Part shown: one piece after another, positions 28,229-38,968 of the stretch
Layout of the letters: each line of letters opens with the position of its first letter
Numbering within the stretch: the stretch's first letter is position 1
NCBI RefSeq assembly: GCF_017348915.1
Contig: NZ_CP071383.1
Location: forward strand, 124,001 to 188,000
Reading direction: 5' to 3'
DNA from: Leclercia pneumoniae
Lineage (GTDB): Bacteria > Pseudomonadota > Gammaproteobacteria > Enterobacterales > Enterobacteriaceae
Length of the DNA stretch: 64,000 nt
Program-made: the position numbers and the translations under genes
The notes under the pieces: generated by a model
The model's input: the letters and a program-made list of their open reading frames with translations, nothing else
Database searches by the model: none
Told to the model about the DNA's origin: nothing

Positions 28229-29050
28229 ATGATATCGATTCCCATACGACGATATGGGGCCGCGATACTCATGTTACTCACCATGACATTTTCAGGTGGG
28301 GTGCTTGCGAAGACGCACACGGATACAACGAGTCACAAAGCCCATATTAGTAAGACGGTAAGTAGTAAGGTTAGCAGTAAACAAGAGTATTCTCGCAATA
28401 GTGTAAAGAGCAGTTCACTTCCTGATTTGCGAAAATACCCTTCCGGGACACCAAGGAAAAAAGCGTTTCTCCGGACGGTAATGCCTTATATCACAAGCCA
28501 AAATGCTGCGATTACCGCCGATCGTAACTGGTTAATATCTAAACAGTACGCGAGCCGCTGGTCTCCAGCTGAGCGCTCACGTCTGAAAGACATCACCAAA
28601 CGTTACAAGATCAGTTGGTCTGGCAATACCCGCCGTGTTCCTTGGAACACCTTGCTTGAGCGCGTGGATATTATTCCAGGCAGCATGGTGGCAACCATGG
28701 CCGCAGCAGAAAGCGGTTGGGGTACCTCTAAGCTGGCCCGTAGCAACAACAACCTGTTCGGCATGAAGTGCGGAAAAGGCAGCTGTAATGCACCGGGTAA
28801 AGTTCGTGGCTACTCGCACTTTGATTCTGTCAAAGATTCGGTCAATGCCTACGTGGTGAACCTGAATACGCACCCGGCGTACAACTCATTCCGTAAGTCC
28901 CGCGCTCAGTTGCGTAAAGCGGACCAGGAAGTGACGGCGAGTACCATGATTCACAAACTGAAAGGGTACTCGACGCAGGGGCAGCGCTATAACAATTACC
29001 TGTTCTCCATGTATCAGGATAATCAGCGCTTAATTGCCGCCCATATGTAA
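28229..29050 (+). CDS. bax: Bax protein, glucosaminidase-domain exported protein
   Basis: A 273-residue protein (274 in E. coli) starting at the ATG at 28229 with CAGGAGAC upstream. An N-terminal signal/membrane segment covers about 8-27 (YGAAILMLLTMTFSGGVLA), followed by a Ser/Lys-rich linker. A glucosaminidase domain of the FlgJ/LytG type covers about 120-270, with the probable catalytic Glu in MAAAESGWGTSKLA. A role in peptidoglycan cleavage follows from the family; the physiological role is unknown. It ends in a clear terminator shared with xylR. Confidence 0.92.
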   Translation: MISIPIRRYGAAILMLLTMTFSGGVLAKTHTDTTSHKAHISKTVSSKVSSKQEYSRNSVKSSSLPDLRKYPSGTPRKKAFLRTVMPYITSQNAAITADRNWLISKQYASRWSPAERSRLKDITKRYKISWSGNTRRVPWNTLLERVDIIPGSMVATMAAAESGWGTSKLARSNNNLFGMKCGKGSCNAPGKVRGYSHFDSVKDSVNAYVVNLNTHPAYNSFRKSRAQLRKADQEVTASTMIHKLKGYSTQGQRYNNYLFSMYQDNQRLIAAHM

Positions 29051-29064
29051 TCTGTTATCTTATA

Positions 29065-29095
29065 AAAACGCCTTCCATCCGGAAGGCGTTTTTCT
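29065..29095. terminator. Bidirectional terminator between bax and xylR
   Basis: A 12-bp stem AAAACGCCTTCC/GGAAGGCGTTTT (29065-29076, 29081-29092) with loop ATCC. A T-run follows on the plus strand and an A-run precedes it, so it can serve both convergent genes. Confidence 0.9.
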
Positions 29096-29109
29096 TTACT
29101 CATTCAGCG

Positions 29110-30288
29110 TTAAATTAATACTTCGCTATGACGATCGCGATAATCCTTCGGCGTGGTGTCGTACTCTTTTTTAAATACCGAATAGAAATACTGCAGCGAC
29201 GGATAACCACACATTTGCGAAATTTCGTTGATAGAGAGTGAGGTCGAAATTAACAGACTGCGCGCTTTCTCCAGTTTCTCGGCGTGGATCACCGCGTGGA
29301 TAGTCTCCCCCACCTCCTCTTTAAAACGCTTCTCCAGATTTGAGCGGGAAATCCCCACCGCATCCAGGACTTGATCCACCTTTATGCCTTTGCAGGCATG
29401 GTTGCGGATGTAGTGCATGGCCTGAATAACCGCCGGATCGTTAAGCGAACGGTAATCGGTAGAGCGACGTTCCACCACGCGTACCGGCGGCACCAGCAGG
29501 CGTTGCAAAGGGAGATGTTCATTATCCAGCAGGCGGTGCAGCAGCTTGGCGGCCTGATACCCCATCTGGCGAGTTCCCTGCGCCACTGACGATAACGCCA
29601 CCCGTGACAGGTAGCGGGTCAGCTCTTCGTTATCGATGCCAATCACGCACAGTTTTTCCGGTACCGGGATGTGCAGATGCTCGCAAACCTGCAGCACATG
29701 GCGTGCGCGGGCATCCGTCACGGCGATGATGCCGGTTTGCGGCGGCAAGGTTTGCAGCCAGTCGGCCAGGCGGTTCTGCGCGTGCTGCCAGTTTTCCGGC
29801 GCAGTTTCCAGCCCCTGATAGACCACCCCGCGATACTTCTCTTTCGCCACCAGCTGACAGAACGCATACTCCCGCTCGGCAGCCCAGCGTTTGCCGCTGG
29901 AGGCGGGCAGGCCATAGAAGGCGAAGCGATGTACCCCTTTTTCTTTCAAATGCAGAAACGCGCTCTCAACGAGCGCGTGGTTGTCGGTCGCGATGTAGTG
30001 CACGCCGGGATAATTTTCCGGCGCGTGATAGGACCCGCCGACGCCCACAATGGGCAGGTCGACATCTTTCAGCAGTTGTTGGATGACGTCATCGTCGTAA
30101 TCGGCGATCACACCGTCACCCAACCAGTCTTTAATGTTTTCGATGCGGGTGCGGAAATCCTCTTCGATAAAGATGTCCCACTCCGATTGCGACGCCTGCA
30201 AATATTCACCAACGCCCTCTACCACCTGGCGGTCGTAGGCTTTATTGGCATTGAACAACAACGTAATGCGGTGGCGCTTCTCAAACAT
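29110..30288 (-). CDS. xylR: Xylose operon activator XylR
   Basis: A 392-residue D-xylose-responsive activator, identical in length to E. coli XylR. The N-terminal part is a LacI/periplasmic-binding-like sugar domain (about 5-270). The C-terminal AraC domain has two helix-turn-helices (about 285-385: VDQVLDAVGISRSNLEKRFKEEVG and SINEISQMCGYPSLQYFYSVFKKEYDTTPKDYR). It is the last gene of xylFGHR, 43 bp after xylH. Confidence 0.96.
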   Translation of the reverse strand: MFEKRHRITLLFNANKAYDRQVVEGVGEYLQASQSEWDIFIEEDFRTRIENIKDWLGDGVIADYDDDVIQQLLKDVDLPIVGVGGSYHAPENYPGVHYIATDNHALVESAFLHLKEKGVHRFAFYGLPASSGKRWAAEREYAFCQLVAKEKYRGVVYQGLETAPENWQHAQNRLADWLQTLPPQTGIIAVTDARARHVLQVCEHLHIPVPEKLCVIGIDNEELTRYLSRVALSSVAQGTRQMGYQAAKLLHRLLDNEHLPLQRLLVPPVRVVERRSTDYRSLNDPAVIQAMHYIRNHACKGIKVDQVLDAVGISRSNLEKRFKEEVGETIHAVIHAEKLEKARSLLISTSLSINEISQMCGYPSLQYFYSVFKKEYDTTPKDYRDRHSEVLI

Positions 30289-30331
30289 GGCACGCTTTTC
30301 CCAGTGTCATTGACAGGTGACCGATTTATCT

Positions 30332-31513
30332 TCAGGCACGTCGCTTGGTGGCTGAATCCATCCATACCGCCAGCAGCAAAATGGCGCCCTTAACGATATA
30401 TTGCCAGAATGTCGGCACGTCCATCATACTCATTCCGTTATCCAGAGACGCCATAATAAATGCCCCCATCACCGCACCCGCCACGCTGCCAATCCCCCCG
30501 GCGAGACTGGTTCCACCAATCACACAGGCGGCAATCGCATCCAGCTCGGCGATATTGCCCGCAGAGGGTGAACCGGCTCCCAGACGTGAGCTTAAAATCA
30601 GCCCGGCAATCGCCACCATCAGGCCGTTGATAGCAAAGACGGCGAGCTTAGTGCGCTCAACGTTAATGCCGGAAAGGCGAGCGGCTTCAATGTTGCCGCC
30701 GATGGCATAAATTCGGCGACCAAATGCGGTACGCGTCGCCATGAACATTCCCGCCAGCAGCAGTAAAACCAGCAACAGCACCGGCGTCGGTACGCCGCGA
30801 TAGTCGTTAAGTAACCAGATAGCGCCCAGCACGATCACCGCCGTCAGCGCCTGACGCCCCACGAATGGTGCCGCGGTGGGGGCGGCGAGCCCCAGCGCCT
30901 GGCGACGCATTCTGCCACGCCACTGCCAGGCGACAAACGCCATCAGGCCAATGGCGCCCAGGGTAAAGCCGATACCATCGGAGAGGTAACTTTGACCAAT
31001 CTGCGACATAGAGGCGCTGGTGGGCGACACGGTGGTGCCGTTGGTAATACCAATCAGAATGCCGCGGAAGGCCAGCATCCCGGCGAGGGTCACAATGAAT
31101 GAGGGCACTTTACGGTAGGCCACCCACCAGCCGTTCCAGGTTCCGAGCAGCAAGCCGAGCAGCAGGGTAACAACCACGGTCAGCGGCAGCGGCCAGCCCA
31201 GCCAGACATCAAAAATCGCCGCCACGCCGCCCAGCAGCCCCATCATCGACCCGACCGAAAGGTCGATCTCCGCAGAGATAATCACAAACACCATGCCCAC
31301 CGCCAGGATGCCAGTTATGGCGGTCTGACGCAGCAGGTTAGAGATATTACGCGCGCTGAGATAAGAGCCGTCCGTCATCCAGGTGAAGAACAGCATGATC
31401 GCCACAATCGCGGCGATCATCACAAAGACCTGCAAATTCAGCGCTTTTAGACCCGAAAAGGCCCCTGGCGTTGGCACGGCGACTTTCACTTCAGACGGGT
31501 TGCTTTTCGACAT
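30332..31513 (-). CDS. xylH: D-xylose ABC transporter permease XylH
   Basis: Inner-membrane permease of the xylose ABC importer, 393 residues as in E. coli. About 10 hydrophobic segments are visible. The BPD_transp_2 signature is seen as [21 protein letters not shown] near residue 85 and [23 protein letters not shown] near 330. Its start overlaps the 3' end of xylG by 23 bp, so translation is coupled. Confidence 0.96.
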   Translation of the reverse strand: MSKSNPSEVKVAVPTPGAFSGLKALNLQVFVMIAAIVAIMLFFTWMTDGSYLSARNISNLLRQTAITGILAVGMVFVIISAEIDLSVGSMMGLLGGVAAIFDVWLGWPLPLTVVVTLLLGLLLGTWNGWWVAYRKVPSFIVTLAGMLAFRGILIGITNGTTVSPTSASMSQIGQSYLSDGIGFTLGAIGLMAFVAWQWRGRMRRQALGLAAPTAAPFVGRQALTAVIVLGAIWLLNDYRGVPTPVLLLVLLLLAGMFMATRTAFGRRIYAIGGNIEAARLSGINVERTKLAVFAINGLMVAIAGLILSSRLGAGSPSAGNIAELDAIAACVIGGTSLAGGIGSVAGAVMGAFIMASLDNGMSMMDVPTFWQYIVKGAILLLAVWMDSATKRRA

Positions 31514-33032
31514 GACGTTCGCTCCTTAATGCGGCTTCCATTACCTGCTCCTGCGTCAGGTTCTGGTTTTTCAGGTTGGCTTTGAGTTTCCCTTCGTGCA
31601 TAACCAGCACCCGATCGCTCAGCCCCAGCACTTCAGGCAGTTCTGAGGAGATCACAATGACGGCAATGCCCTGCTGCACTAACTGGTTAATCAATTTGTA
31701 GATTTCATATTTCGCGCCAATGTCGATGCCGCGCGTGGGCTCATCGAGAATTAAAATGCGTGGATTGAGTAGCAGGCAGCGGGCCAGAATCGCCTTCTGC
31801 TGGTTACCGCCGCTCAGGCGACCAATCGCCAGATCGGGCGATGAGGTTTTGACCTTCAGACGTTGTAGGGAGTGTAAAATACAGTGCTGCTCGGCAGCAT
31901 CGTCCAGGCTGCTCAGGGTTCCGGAGAACTGATCCAGAGCCGCAAGGGTGATATTTTTCCCCACCGCCATGACCGGCACGATGCCATCTTTCTTGCGATC
32001 TTCCGGCACCATGGCGATACCCAGGGTGATGGCCTGCTGACAGTTGTTGATGGTGACCGGTTGCCCGTCGATAAAGAGGGCCCCTTCGCGCCGGCCGGGC
32101 CAGACGCCAAACAGGCACTGCATCGCTTCGGTACGCCCGGCGCCCACCAGGCCGGCGATACCGAGGATCTCTCCCCGATGCAAAGAGAAGGAGATATCGT
32201 TCACGCGTTTAATGTGGCGGTTCACCGGGTGCCACGCGGTGAGGTGCTCCACGCGCAGCACCTCTTCTCCAATGGTGTGGGGTTCGTTGGGGTAGAGCGC
32301 CGTCAGCTCACGTCCCACCATCATGGTAATGATGTCATCTTCACTCATCCCCTCTGCGGCACGGGTGCCAATATGCTGCCCATCGCGAATCACGCAGATG
32401 GTGTCAGAGATGGCTTTCACTTCGTTCAGCTTGTGAGAAATATAGATGCAGGCAATCCCGTGGTTTTGCAGGTCACGAATGATGTCCAGCAATACCGCGG
32501 TCTCCTGTTCGGTGAGGGACGCCGTAGGTTCGTCGAGGATCAACAAGCGCACCTGTTTATTGAGCGCTTTGGCAATTTCCACCAGCTGCTGTTGCCCCAG
32601 CCCTAAGTCGCCGACTCGGGTATCGGGCGAGATCGCCAGGCTCACCTGCGCCAGCAGTTTCTCGCAGCGCAAAGTCATGGTGTCGTAATCCAGTACGCCG
32701 TGGCGGCTTAGCTCGGCACCGAGAAAGATGTTTTCCAGCACCGTGAGGTGTTTCACCAGCGCCAGCTCCTGATGAATGATGGCGATGCCTTTGCGCTCCG
32801 TATCGCGAATGTGGCTGGCCTGTAATGTCTCGCCCGCGAAGACGATTTCGCCGTCATAGCTGCCGTGGGGATAAATGCCGCACAGCACCTTCATGAGCGT
32901 GGACTTGCCGGAGCCATTTTCACCGCATAACGAGACGATTTCCCCGGCATTTAAGCGCAGACTAACGTTATCGACCGCTTTCACGGCGCCAAACGCTTTG
33001 GTGATACTTTTCATTTCCAGTAGATAAGACAT
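31491..33032 (-). CDS. xylG: D-xylose ABC transporter ATPase XylG
   Basis: Duplicated-domain ATPase (513 residues) that powers XylFGH. Domain 1 has Walker [10 protein letters not shown] (near 38), signature [15 protein letters not shown] and Walker [12 protein letters not shown]. Domain 2 has a degenerate Walker [10 protein letters not shown] (near 295), signature [12 protein letters not shown] and Walker [13 protein letters not shown]. The asymmetry is normal for this family. It lies 58 bp after xylF, across a strong hairpin. Confidence 0.96.
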   Translation of the reverse strand: MSYLLEMKSITKAFGAVKAVDNVSLRLNAGEIVSLCGENGSGKSTLMKVLCGIYPHGSYDGEIVFAGETLQASHIRDTERKGIAIIHQELALVKHLTVLENIFLGAELSRHGVLDYDTMTLRCEKLLAQVSLAISPDTRVGDLGLGQQQLVEIAKALNKQVRLLILDEPTASLTEQETAVLLDIIRDLQNHGIACIYISHKLNEVKAISDTICVIRDGQHIGTRAAEGMSEDDIITMMVGRELTALYPNEPHTIGEEVLRVEHLTAWHPVNRHIKRVNDISFSLHRGEILGIAGLVGAGRTEAMQCLFGVWPGRREGALFIDGQPVTINNCQQAITLGIAMVPEDRKKDGIVPVMAVGKNITLAALDQFSGTLSSLDDAAEQHCILHSLQRLKVKTSSPDLAIGRLSGGNQQKAILARCLLLNPRILILDEPTRGIDIGAKYEIYKLINQLVQQGIAVIVISSELPEVLGLSDRVLVMHEGKLKANLKNQNLTQEQVMEAALRSERHVEKQPV

Positions 33033-33062
33033 AACTGCCCCGCATGCCCTGAGGAGAGATCA

Positions 33063-33082
33063 GGCCCCCGGAGGTGGGGGCC
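33063..33082 (-). repeat. Intercistronic hairpin between xylF and xylG
   Basis: GGCCCCC/GGGGGCC (33063-33069 and 33076-33082) with a 6-base loop, 9 bp after the xylF stop. There is no U-run. The location right after the abundant binding-protein gene suggests 3'-end protection of xylF mRNA or partial termination. Confidence 0.6.
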
Positions 33083-33090
33083 ATACTGGA

Positions 33091-34083
33091 TTAGAGTTCG
33101 CTCTTTTTATGGAAGCCGTCTTTGATGACCGTGGCGTCAATGTTCTCTTTATTGACTTCGATAGGGGTCAGCAGGCGGGCAGGGACATCTTTCAGGCCAT
33201 TATTCAACGACGCATCCGCTTTAGGCTGCTGACCGTTGCCCAGTTCAACGGCAATTTCTGCTGCGGTGGTTGCCAACTCGGTGATGGGTTTATAGACCGT
33301 CATGGTCTGCGTGCCGGCAACAATGCGTTTAACCCCAGCGAGGTCGGCATCCTGGCCGGAGATGGCGACTTTACCTGCCAGCCCCTGGGCGCTTAATGCC
33401 TGGATGGCACCGCCGGCGGTGGCATCGTTGGAGGCGACAACGGCATCAATATGGTTGTTATTTGCCGTTAACGCGTTTTCCATAATTTTCAGTGCGTTTT
33501 CGGGTAACCAGCCATCGGCCCACTGATCGCCAACCACTTTAATCTTGCCGCCGTCGATATAAGGTTTCAGCACTTTCATCTGTCCCTGGCGGAACAGTTT
33601 GGCGTTGTTATCTACCGGCGAGCCGCCCATCAGGAAGTAATTACCCTCAGGCACCTTGGCCACCAGGCTTTGCGCCTGCAGTTCACCCACTTTCTCATTA
33701 TCAAAAGAAATATAATAATCGATATCGGCGTTATTAATCATCCTGTCATAAGCCAGGACTTTAATACCTTCTTGTTTTGCTTCTTTGATGACGTTACTTA
33801 ATACTTGACCGTTGTAAGGAATAATGACTAATACGTCGACGCCGCGGTTAATCATATTTTCAATTTGCGACATCTGGGTCTCTTCATTGCCATTGGCAGA
33901 CTGAACAAACACTTTGGCGCCTAATGCTTCTGCTTTATTCACAAAAATGTCGCGATCTTTTTGCCAGCGCTCCAGACGGAGATCGTCAATCGCCATTCCG
34001 ATTTTGACTTCTTTCGCATGACCCGCCGCGCTCGCCAAAACGAGAGAGGCGCAGAGGGTGAGGCATAGATTCTTTATCTTCAT
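33091..34083 (-). CDS. xylF: D-xylose-binding periplasmic protein XylF
   Basis: High-affinity xylose receptor of XylFGH. The ATG at 34083 (MKIKNLCLTLCASLVLASAAGHAKEV) gives 330 residues, as in E. coli, with a signal peptide cleaved after GHA. The sugar-binding family Peripla_BP_4 fold covers the rest (VKIGMAIDDLRLERW, VLVIIPYNGQ, AVVASNDATAGGAIQAL, ISGQDADLAGVKRI). It is the first gene of xylFGHR, transcribed divergently from xylA. Confidence 0.97.
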   Translation of the reverse strand: MKIKNLCLTLCASLVLASAAGHAKEVKIGMAIDDLRLERWQKDRDIFVNKAEALGAKVFVQSANGNEETQMSQIENMINRGVDVLVIIPYNGQVLSNVIKEAKQEGIKVLAYDRMINNADIDYYISFDNEKVGELQAQSLVAKVPEGNYFLMGGSPVDNNAKLFRQGQMKVLKPYIDGGKIKVVGDQWADGWLPENALKIMENALTANNNHIDAVVASNDATAGGAIQALSAQGLAGKVAISGQDADLAGVKRIVAGTQTMTVYKPITELATTAAEIAVELGNGQQPKADASLNNGLKDVPARLLTPIEVNKENIDATVIKDGFHKKSEL

Positions 34084-34454
34084 AATTTTATAGCCTTTTT
34101 GTAGGGTGGTGATGCTGAGATAAAAGAAACCTTCACTGCAGGAGACGCAACAAATTCTTAACGGGGAAAGGCAGGCTGGCAATTACAGATTTTTATCTTC
34201 TCGTTATGATATTTGGTTTATTTTCGAATTTATGACCGCGATCGGATTTTAAAAAACGTAAGCCATTAATTACACATCGATCTGGAATTAATGCCGAAAA
34301 ATTAGCTTGTCTGCAGATTAATTTTGCGAGCCAGCGCACGTTTGCGCATTCTCTCAATAGCAGTGTGAAATAACGTAATTGAGCAAGCGGAAATGTCTAT
34401 TCACTATTACTCCAGAATCACTTTTTCGCCGTATCCCTGATTATGGAGCTCAAT
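34084..34454. promoter_or_regulatory. xylF-xylA divergent control region with CRP site
   Basis: 371 bp control both xyl operons. A CRP box TGTGAAATAACGTAAT lies at 34364-34379, matching position and sequence of the E. coli xylA site. The stretch TTTTGCGAGCCAGCGCACG around 34322-34340 corresponds to the XylR-binding region known upstream of E. coli xylA. The xylF-proximal half (34190-34300) is AT-rich and should hold the second XylR site, which I could not delimit. Confidence 0.65.
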
Positions 34455-35777
34455 ATGCAAGCTTATTTCGACCAACTCGAACGCGTTCGTTACGAAGGGC
34501 CAAAATCCGCTAATCCATTAGCGTTTCGTCACTACAATCCGGATGAGCTGGTGCTGGGTAAGCGCATGGAAGACCACCTGCGTTTCGCCGCCTGTTACTG
34601 GCACACGTTCTGCTGGAATGGCGCCGATATGTTTGGTGTAGGCGCGTTTGACCGCCCGTGGCAGCAGCCTGGTGAGGCGCTGGAGCTGGCAAAACGTAAA
34701 GCTGACGTCGCATTTGAATTCTTCCATAAACTGAACGTGCCTTATTACTGTTTCCACGATGTGGATGTCTCGCCGGAAGGCGCGTCGCTGAAAGAGTACC
34801 TGAATAACTTCGCCCAGATGGTTGATGTGCTGGCTGAGAAACAGCAACAAAGCGGCGTCAAACTGCTGTGGGGTACCGCTAACTGCTTCACGCATCCGCG
34901 TTACGGTGCGGGTGCGGCCACCAACCCGGATCCGGAAGTGTTCAGCTGGGCCGCGACTCAGGTGGTGACGGCCATGAATGCCACGCATCAACTGGGTGGC
35001 GAAAACTACGTTCTGTGGGGCGGCCGCGAAGGCTATGAAACGCTGCTGAACACCGATCTGCGCCAGGAGCGCGAACAGATTGGGCGCTTTATGCAGATGG
35101 TGGTCGACCATAAACATAAAATTGGTTTCCGCGGCACGCTGTTGATTGAACCGAAACCGCAGGAGCCGACCAAGCATCAGTATGACTACGATGTGGCGAC
35201 CGTATATGGCTTCCTGAAGCAGTTCGGCCTGGAAAAAGAGATTAAAGTGAATATCGAGGCTAACCATGCCACCCTGGCAGGGCACTCGTTCCACCACGAA
35301 ATCGCCTCTGCTATCGCGCTGGGTATCTTCGGCTCTGTCGATGCCAACCGTGGCGATCCGCAGCTAGGCTGGGATACCGACCAGTTCCCGGTGAGCGTGG
35401 AAGAGAACGCGCTGGTGATGTACGAGATTATCAAAGCGGGTGGCTTCACCACCGGTGGCCTGAACTTTGACGCCAAAGTGCGCCGTCAGAGCACCGATAA
35501 GTATGATCTGTTCTATGGTCATATTGGGGCGATGGATACCATGGCGCTTTCCCTGAAAGTGGCGGCGCGCATGATTGAGGACGGCGAGCTGGATAAGCGC
35601 GTGGCAAAACGCTACGGCGGCTGGAACAGTGAGCTGGGCCAGCAAATTTTGAAAGGCCAGTTATCACTGACGGAGGTGGCGAAGTACGCTGAACAGCATA
35701 ACCTGGCACCGCAGCACCAGAGTGGCCATCAGGAATTGCTGGAAAACCTGGTCAATCATTATCTGTTTGATAAGTAA
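34455..35777 (+). CDS. xylA: Xylose isomerase XylA
   Basis: Converts D-xylose to D-xylulose in the cytoplasm, metal-dependent. The ATG at 34455 ([15 protein letters not shown]) has GGAG 6 bases upstream and gives 440 residues, as in E. coli. Conserved TIM-barrel elements are [13 protein letters not shown] (catalytic His/Asp near 101-104), [18 protein letters not shown] (metal Glu near 232) and [17 protein letters not shown]. It is followed by xylB after 63 bp that contain a hairpin. Confidence 0.97.
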   Translation: MQAYFDQLERVRYEGPKSANPLAFRHYNPDELVLGKRMEDHLRFAACYWHTFCWNGADMFGVGAFDRPWQQPGEALELAKRKADVAFEFFHKLNVPYYCFHDVDVSPEGASLKEYLNNFAQMVDVLAEKQQQSGVKLLWGTANCFTHPRYGAGAATNPDPEVFSWAATQVVTAMNATHQLGGENYVLWGGREGYETLLNTDLRQEREQIGRFMQMVVDHKHKIGFRGTLLIEPKPQEPTKHQYDYDVATVYGFLKQFGLEKEIKVNIEANHATLAGHSFHHEIASAIALGIFGSVDANRGDPQLGWDTDQFPVSVEENALVMYEIIKAGGFTTGGLNFDAKVRRQSTDKYDLFYGHIGAMDTMALSLKVAARMIEDGELDKRVAKRYGGWNSELGQQILKGQLSLTEVAKYAEQHNLAPQHQSGHQELLENLVNHYLFDK

Positions 35778-35793
35778 TCGCCCAACCCGTATG

Positions 35794-35816
35794 CCCGGCC
35801 GCACTATGCTGCCGGG
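35794..35816 (+). repeat. Hairpin between xylA and xylB
   Basis: CCCGGC (35794-35799) and GCCGGG (35811-35816) form a short stem before TCATTTTGTT. It is intercistronic and may lower xylB expression relative to xylA or protect the xylA 3' end. Confidence 0.5.
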
Positions 35817-35840
35817 TCATTTTGTTAAGGAGCTATCACT

Positions 35841-37295
35841 ATGTATATCGGGATCGATCTTGGCACATCGGGTGTGAAAGCTATCCTGCTTAGCGCCCAG
35901 GGAGAGGTGCTGGCTGCGCATACCGAAAAACTGGATGTCTCGCGCCCGCATCCGTTGTGGTCTGAGCAGGATCCTGAACAGTGGTGGCTGGCGACAGATC
36001 GCGCCATGAAGGCGCTGGGCGCGCAACATAGCCTGCATGAAGTTAAGGCGCTGGGCATTGCCGGACAGATGCACGGTGCCACGCTGCTGGACAAAAACCA
36101 GCAGGTACTACGCCCGGCGATTCTCTGGAATGACGGTCGCTGCGGTGAAGAGTGCGCGATGCTAGAAGCGCGGGTACCTGATTCGCGTGACATCACGGGC
36201 AATCTGATGATGCCGGGCTTCACCGCGCCAAAGTTATTGTGGGTGCAGCGCCATGAGCCAGAGATTTTCTCCCGGGTCGCAAAAGTGCTCTTGCCAAAAG
36301 ATTATCTGCGTCTGCGGATGACCGGCGATTTTGCCAGTGATATGTCGGATGCCGCGGGCACCCTGTGGCTCGATGTGGCGAAGCGCGACTGGAGCGACAC
36401 CATGCTGGATGCCTGTCAGCTTTCCCGTGAGCAGATGCCCAAACTCTATGAAGGCAGCGAAATCACCGGTGCGCTCACCCCCTCTGTCGCACAGGACTGG
36501 AATATGCCTGCCGTTCCGGTGGTGGCGGGCGGTGGCGATAATGCCGCAGGTGCGGTTGGTGTCGGTATGGCCGATGTCGGGCAAGCGATGCTGTCACTGG
36601 GGACCTCCGGGGTTTATTTTGCCGTGAGTGACGGCTATCGCAGCAATCCGCAGAGCGCTGTGCACAGTTTTTGTCATGCGCTGCCAGGGAAATGGCACCT
36701 GATGTCGGTCATGTTAAGTGCGGCCTCCTGCCTGGACTGGGCGGCGAAGCTGACCGGGCTGGGCACGGTGCCAGCGCTCATTGACGCGGCGCAGCAAGCA
36801 AATGATGAGGCGGACGCCGTCTGGTTCCTGCCCTATCTTTCGGGTGAGCGTACGCCGCATAACAACCCCAACGCTAAGGGCGTCTTTTTCGGTTTAACGC
36901 ATCAACATGGCCCTGCCGAGCTGGCGCGTGCGGTGCTGGAGGGTGTGGGGTATGCGCTGGCTGATGGCATGGATGTGGTACATGAATGTGGACTGCGCCC
37001 CACCAGTATTACGCTTATCGGCGGCGGGGCGCGGAGTGCGTACTGGCGACAGATGCTGGCAGATATCAGCGGGCATCAGCTCGATTATCGTACCGGCGGT
37101 GACGTCGGCCCGGCACTGGGCGCGGCGCGGCTGGCGCAAATCGCAGTGAACCCGAACACGCCTTTAGCCAATTTGCTGCCACAGCTGGCGCTGGAGCAGC
37201 AGCACCCGCCTGAGGCCGCGCGTCACGCACGCTATGCCGAGCGACGCGAGGTGTTCCGCAAGATCTACCAGCAGCTGCAGCCGCTCATGTCCTGA
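35841..37295 (+). CDS. xylB: Xylulokinase XylB
   Basis: FGGY-family kinase (484 residues, as in E. coli) that phosphorylates D-xylulose to xylulose 5-phosphate for the pentose phosphate pathway. The N-terminal ATPase motif YIGIDLGTSGVKAILL starts at residue 2. The catalytic Asp is in GGGDNAAGAVGVG near 233, and the adenosine site is IGGGARSAYWRQMLADI near 394. AAGGAG precedes the ATG. A hairpin follows the stop. Confidence 0.97.
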   Translation: MYIGIDLGTSGVKAILLSAQGEVLAAHTEKLDVSRPHPLWSEQDPEQWWLATDRAMKALGAQHSLHEVKALGIAGQMHGATLLDKNQQVLRPAILWNDGRCGEECAMLEARVPDSRDITGNLMMPGFTAPKLLWVQRHEPEIFSRVAKVLLPKDYLRLRMTGDFASDMSDAAGTLWLDVAKRDWSDTMLDACQLSREQMPKLYEGSEITGALTPSVAQDWNMPAVPVVAGGGDNAAGAVGVGMADVGQAMLSLGTSGVYFAVSDGYRSNPQSAVHSFCHALPGKWHLMSVMLSAASCLDWAAKLTGLGTVPALIDAAQQANDEADAVWFLPYLSGERTPHNNPNAKGVFFGLTHQHGPAELARAVLEGVGYALADGMDVVHECGLRPTSITLIGGGARSAYWRQMLADISGHQLDYRTGGDVGPALGAARLAQIAVNPNTPLANLLPQLALEQQHPPEAARHARYAERREVFRKIYQQLQPLMS

Positions 37296-37302
37296 AAATA
37301 GA

Positions 37303-37321
37303 GCCGGGCGTCACGCCCGGC
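37303..37321. terminator. Hairpin between convergent xylB and yiaH
   Basis: GCCGGGCG/CGCCCGGC (37303-37310, 37314-37321) with a 3-base loop in the 31-bp gap between the two convergent genes. The T-tract after it on the plus strand (CTTGATT) is poor; on the minus strand TCTATTTTCA follows. Confidence 0.6.
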
Positions 37322-37326
37322 CTTGA

Positions 37327-38322
37327 TTAACTGACAAAACGGCGCGTATCAATACGCTGCAACAGCATCGATAGCAGCAGACTCACCGCCACCGTGACGG
37401 TAAAAATCCAGACGATATCCAGCAATGGCCAGCTCTTCAGCTCTATGCCGCGCGTACGCAGGGCGTGGATCACCAGCGCATGGAAACCATAAATCGCCAG
37501 CGAGTGGCGGGAGATCAGCCCCAGTATCGGCAAGGGCCGGCTGTTCATGGTGTTTTTGGCAATGATCAGAAGCGACACCGCACAGATAAAGACCGCAGGG
37601 CCACAGTAGAGATACCAGGTGTCCGCAAAGGCTCCGCGCCATTGCAGTTCGTGCATTGTACCCCGCGAGATAACCAGCACCGCCGCCAGGAACAGGGCGG
37701 TAGATAACCCGGTCAGCCAGGGTTTACGCGTATCCATCATGCCCAGCGCGCGGCCGAGCATACCGTACAGCACGTAGTAAAAAGTATCGCCATTGATATA
37801 GAGATTAATGGGCAGCCATTCAAAACCGCCGATCTTTTGCGATACCGTATTCGGGTTCGCCACCACGCCGACCACCACCATCAGCGCCAGTAGCATCCTC
37901 CCGCTGACGTTCTTGACCTGGATGAGCGGTGACATCAGGTAGATAACGATAATCGCGAAGAAGAACCACAAGTGATAGAAAACCGGCTTCTGCAGCAGGT
38001 TTGTCAGCGAAAGTTCGCTGTTAATTGAAGTGAACAGTGCGATGTAGAGGAAAGCCACCAGGCTATAAAACAGCAGGCAGAGCCCGATGCGTAAAAAGTG
38101 TCGTGGGCGGGCACTACGCTCACCAAAAAAGAGAAAACCGGAAATCATAAAAAAAAGCGGCACGCTGACGCGCGACGCAGAGTTCAAAATATTGGCAATA
38201 TCCCAGTTAACCAGGCTGACACTGTGGGCGTTGGTAATATACCAGGTGGTAGTATGGATCATCACTACCATTAAACAGGCGATCCCTCGCAGATTATCAA
38301 TCCAGCTAATTTTTTCCTGCAT
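37327..38322 (-). CDS. yiaH: Acyltransferase-3 family membrane protein YiaH
   Basis: An inner-membrane protein with about 10 membrane segments, 331 residues from the ATG at 38322 ([25 protein letters not shown]), the length of E. coli YiaH. The Acyl_transf_3 core is seen in the first helix with the conserved Arg/His (DNLRG...MVVMIH). E. coli YiaH is the WecH-like O-acetyltransferase family; WecH acetylates enterobacterial common antigen. The target here is not known. K-12 has yiaA and yiaB between xylB and yiaH; both are absent. Confidence 0.9.
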   Translation of the reverse strand: MQEKISWIDNLRGIACLMVVMIHTTTWYITNAHSVSLVNWDIANILNSASRVSVPLFFMISGFLFFGERSARPRHFLRIGLCLLFYSLVAFLYIALFTSINSELSLTNLLQKPVFYHLWFFFAIIVIYLMSPLIQVKNVSGRMLLALMVVVGVVANPNTVSQKIGGFEWLPINLYINGDTFYYVLYGMLGRALGMMDTRKPWLTGLSTALFLAAVLVISRGTMHELQWRGAFADTWYLYCGPAVFICAVSLLIIAKNTMNSRPLPILGLISRHSLAIYGFHALVIHALRTRGIELKSWPLLDIVWIFTVTVAVSLLLSMLLQRIDTRRFVS

Positions 38323-38506
38323 CCTTCCCTCGGTTTCCTCATTAAAAAGGGTATGACTCTTGATTATCACCAGCCGCTCACTGGATAAATCTGAGTTTAG
38401 GCCGGTCCGTCTTGCCCAGGCGTGGCCTGATTCGCAGAATAGGGCACCTTATTCTATAAAGCGTAGAGTGTAAAAATAACCGCCACCGCTAAGGGCGATA
38501 ATAAAT

Positions 38507-38809
38507 ATGATGATGCGTGCAATGTTACTGCTGTTACCCGCGCTGTTGGCGGGGTGTAGCTCGTCAGATGCGCCACCGCCGCAAACCGCACAGAACATTA
38601 AGGTAAGCCCAACGCGGTCGCTGGATATGGAGGCGTTATGCCGTGGCGAAGCAGCTCACCGTTACAATACCGGTACGCAGACTATCGACGTGACTGGGTT
38701 TGAACAGTTCCAGGGCAGTTATGAGATGCGCGGCCTGACATCCCGCAATGAGAACTTTGTCTGTTCTTTTGATGCAGAAGGGCAGTTTTTACATCTTTCT
38801 ATGCGTTAA
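38507..38809 (+). CDS. ysaB: YsaB-family lipoprotein
   Basis: A 100-residue protein with a lipoprotein signal (MLLLLPALLAGCSSSD, lipidated Cys near 17). The conserved body contains MEALCRGEAAHRYNTGTQ and FEQFQGSYEMRG and ends in FLHLSMR, as in E. coli YsaB (99 residues). Function is unknown. It diverges from yiaH and precedes glyQ by 159 bp. Three ATG codons in a row make the exact start uncertain by one or two residues. Confidence 0.88.
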   Translation: MMMRAMLLLLPALLAGCSSSDAPPPQTAQNIKVSPTRSLDMEALCRGEAAHRYNTGTQTIDVTGFEQFQGSYEMRGLTSRNENFVCSFDAEGQFLHLSMR

Positions 38810-38968
38810 TCCCGCTGCAAACAGCCTGCCAGGCCGCTTTCTGCCGCGGGCTAGCCCGCTTATTTCCCAATTTTCCTTAAACACCCCCGTTTCGTACTGT
38901 ATATCTTCCAGCCGACGGGTATACTGATCCCTTCCATTTAAAACCACACGTATCCAGCACGAAATACT

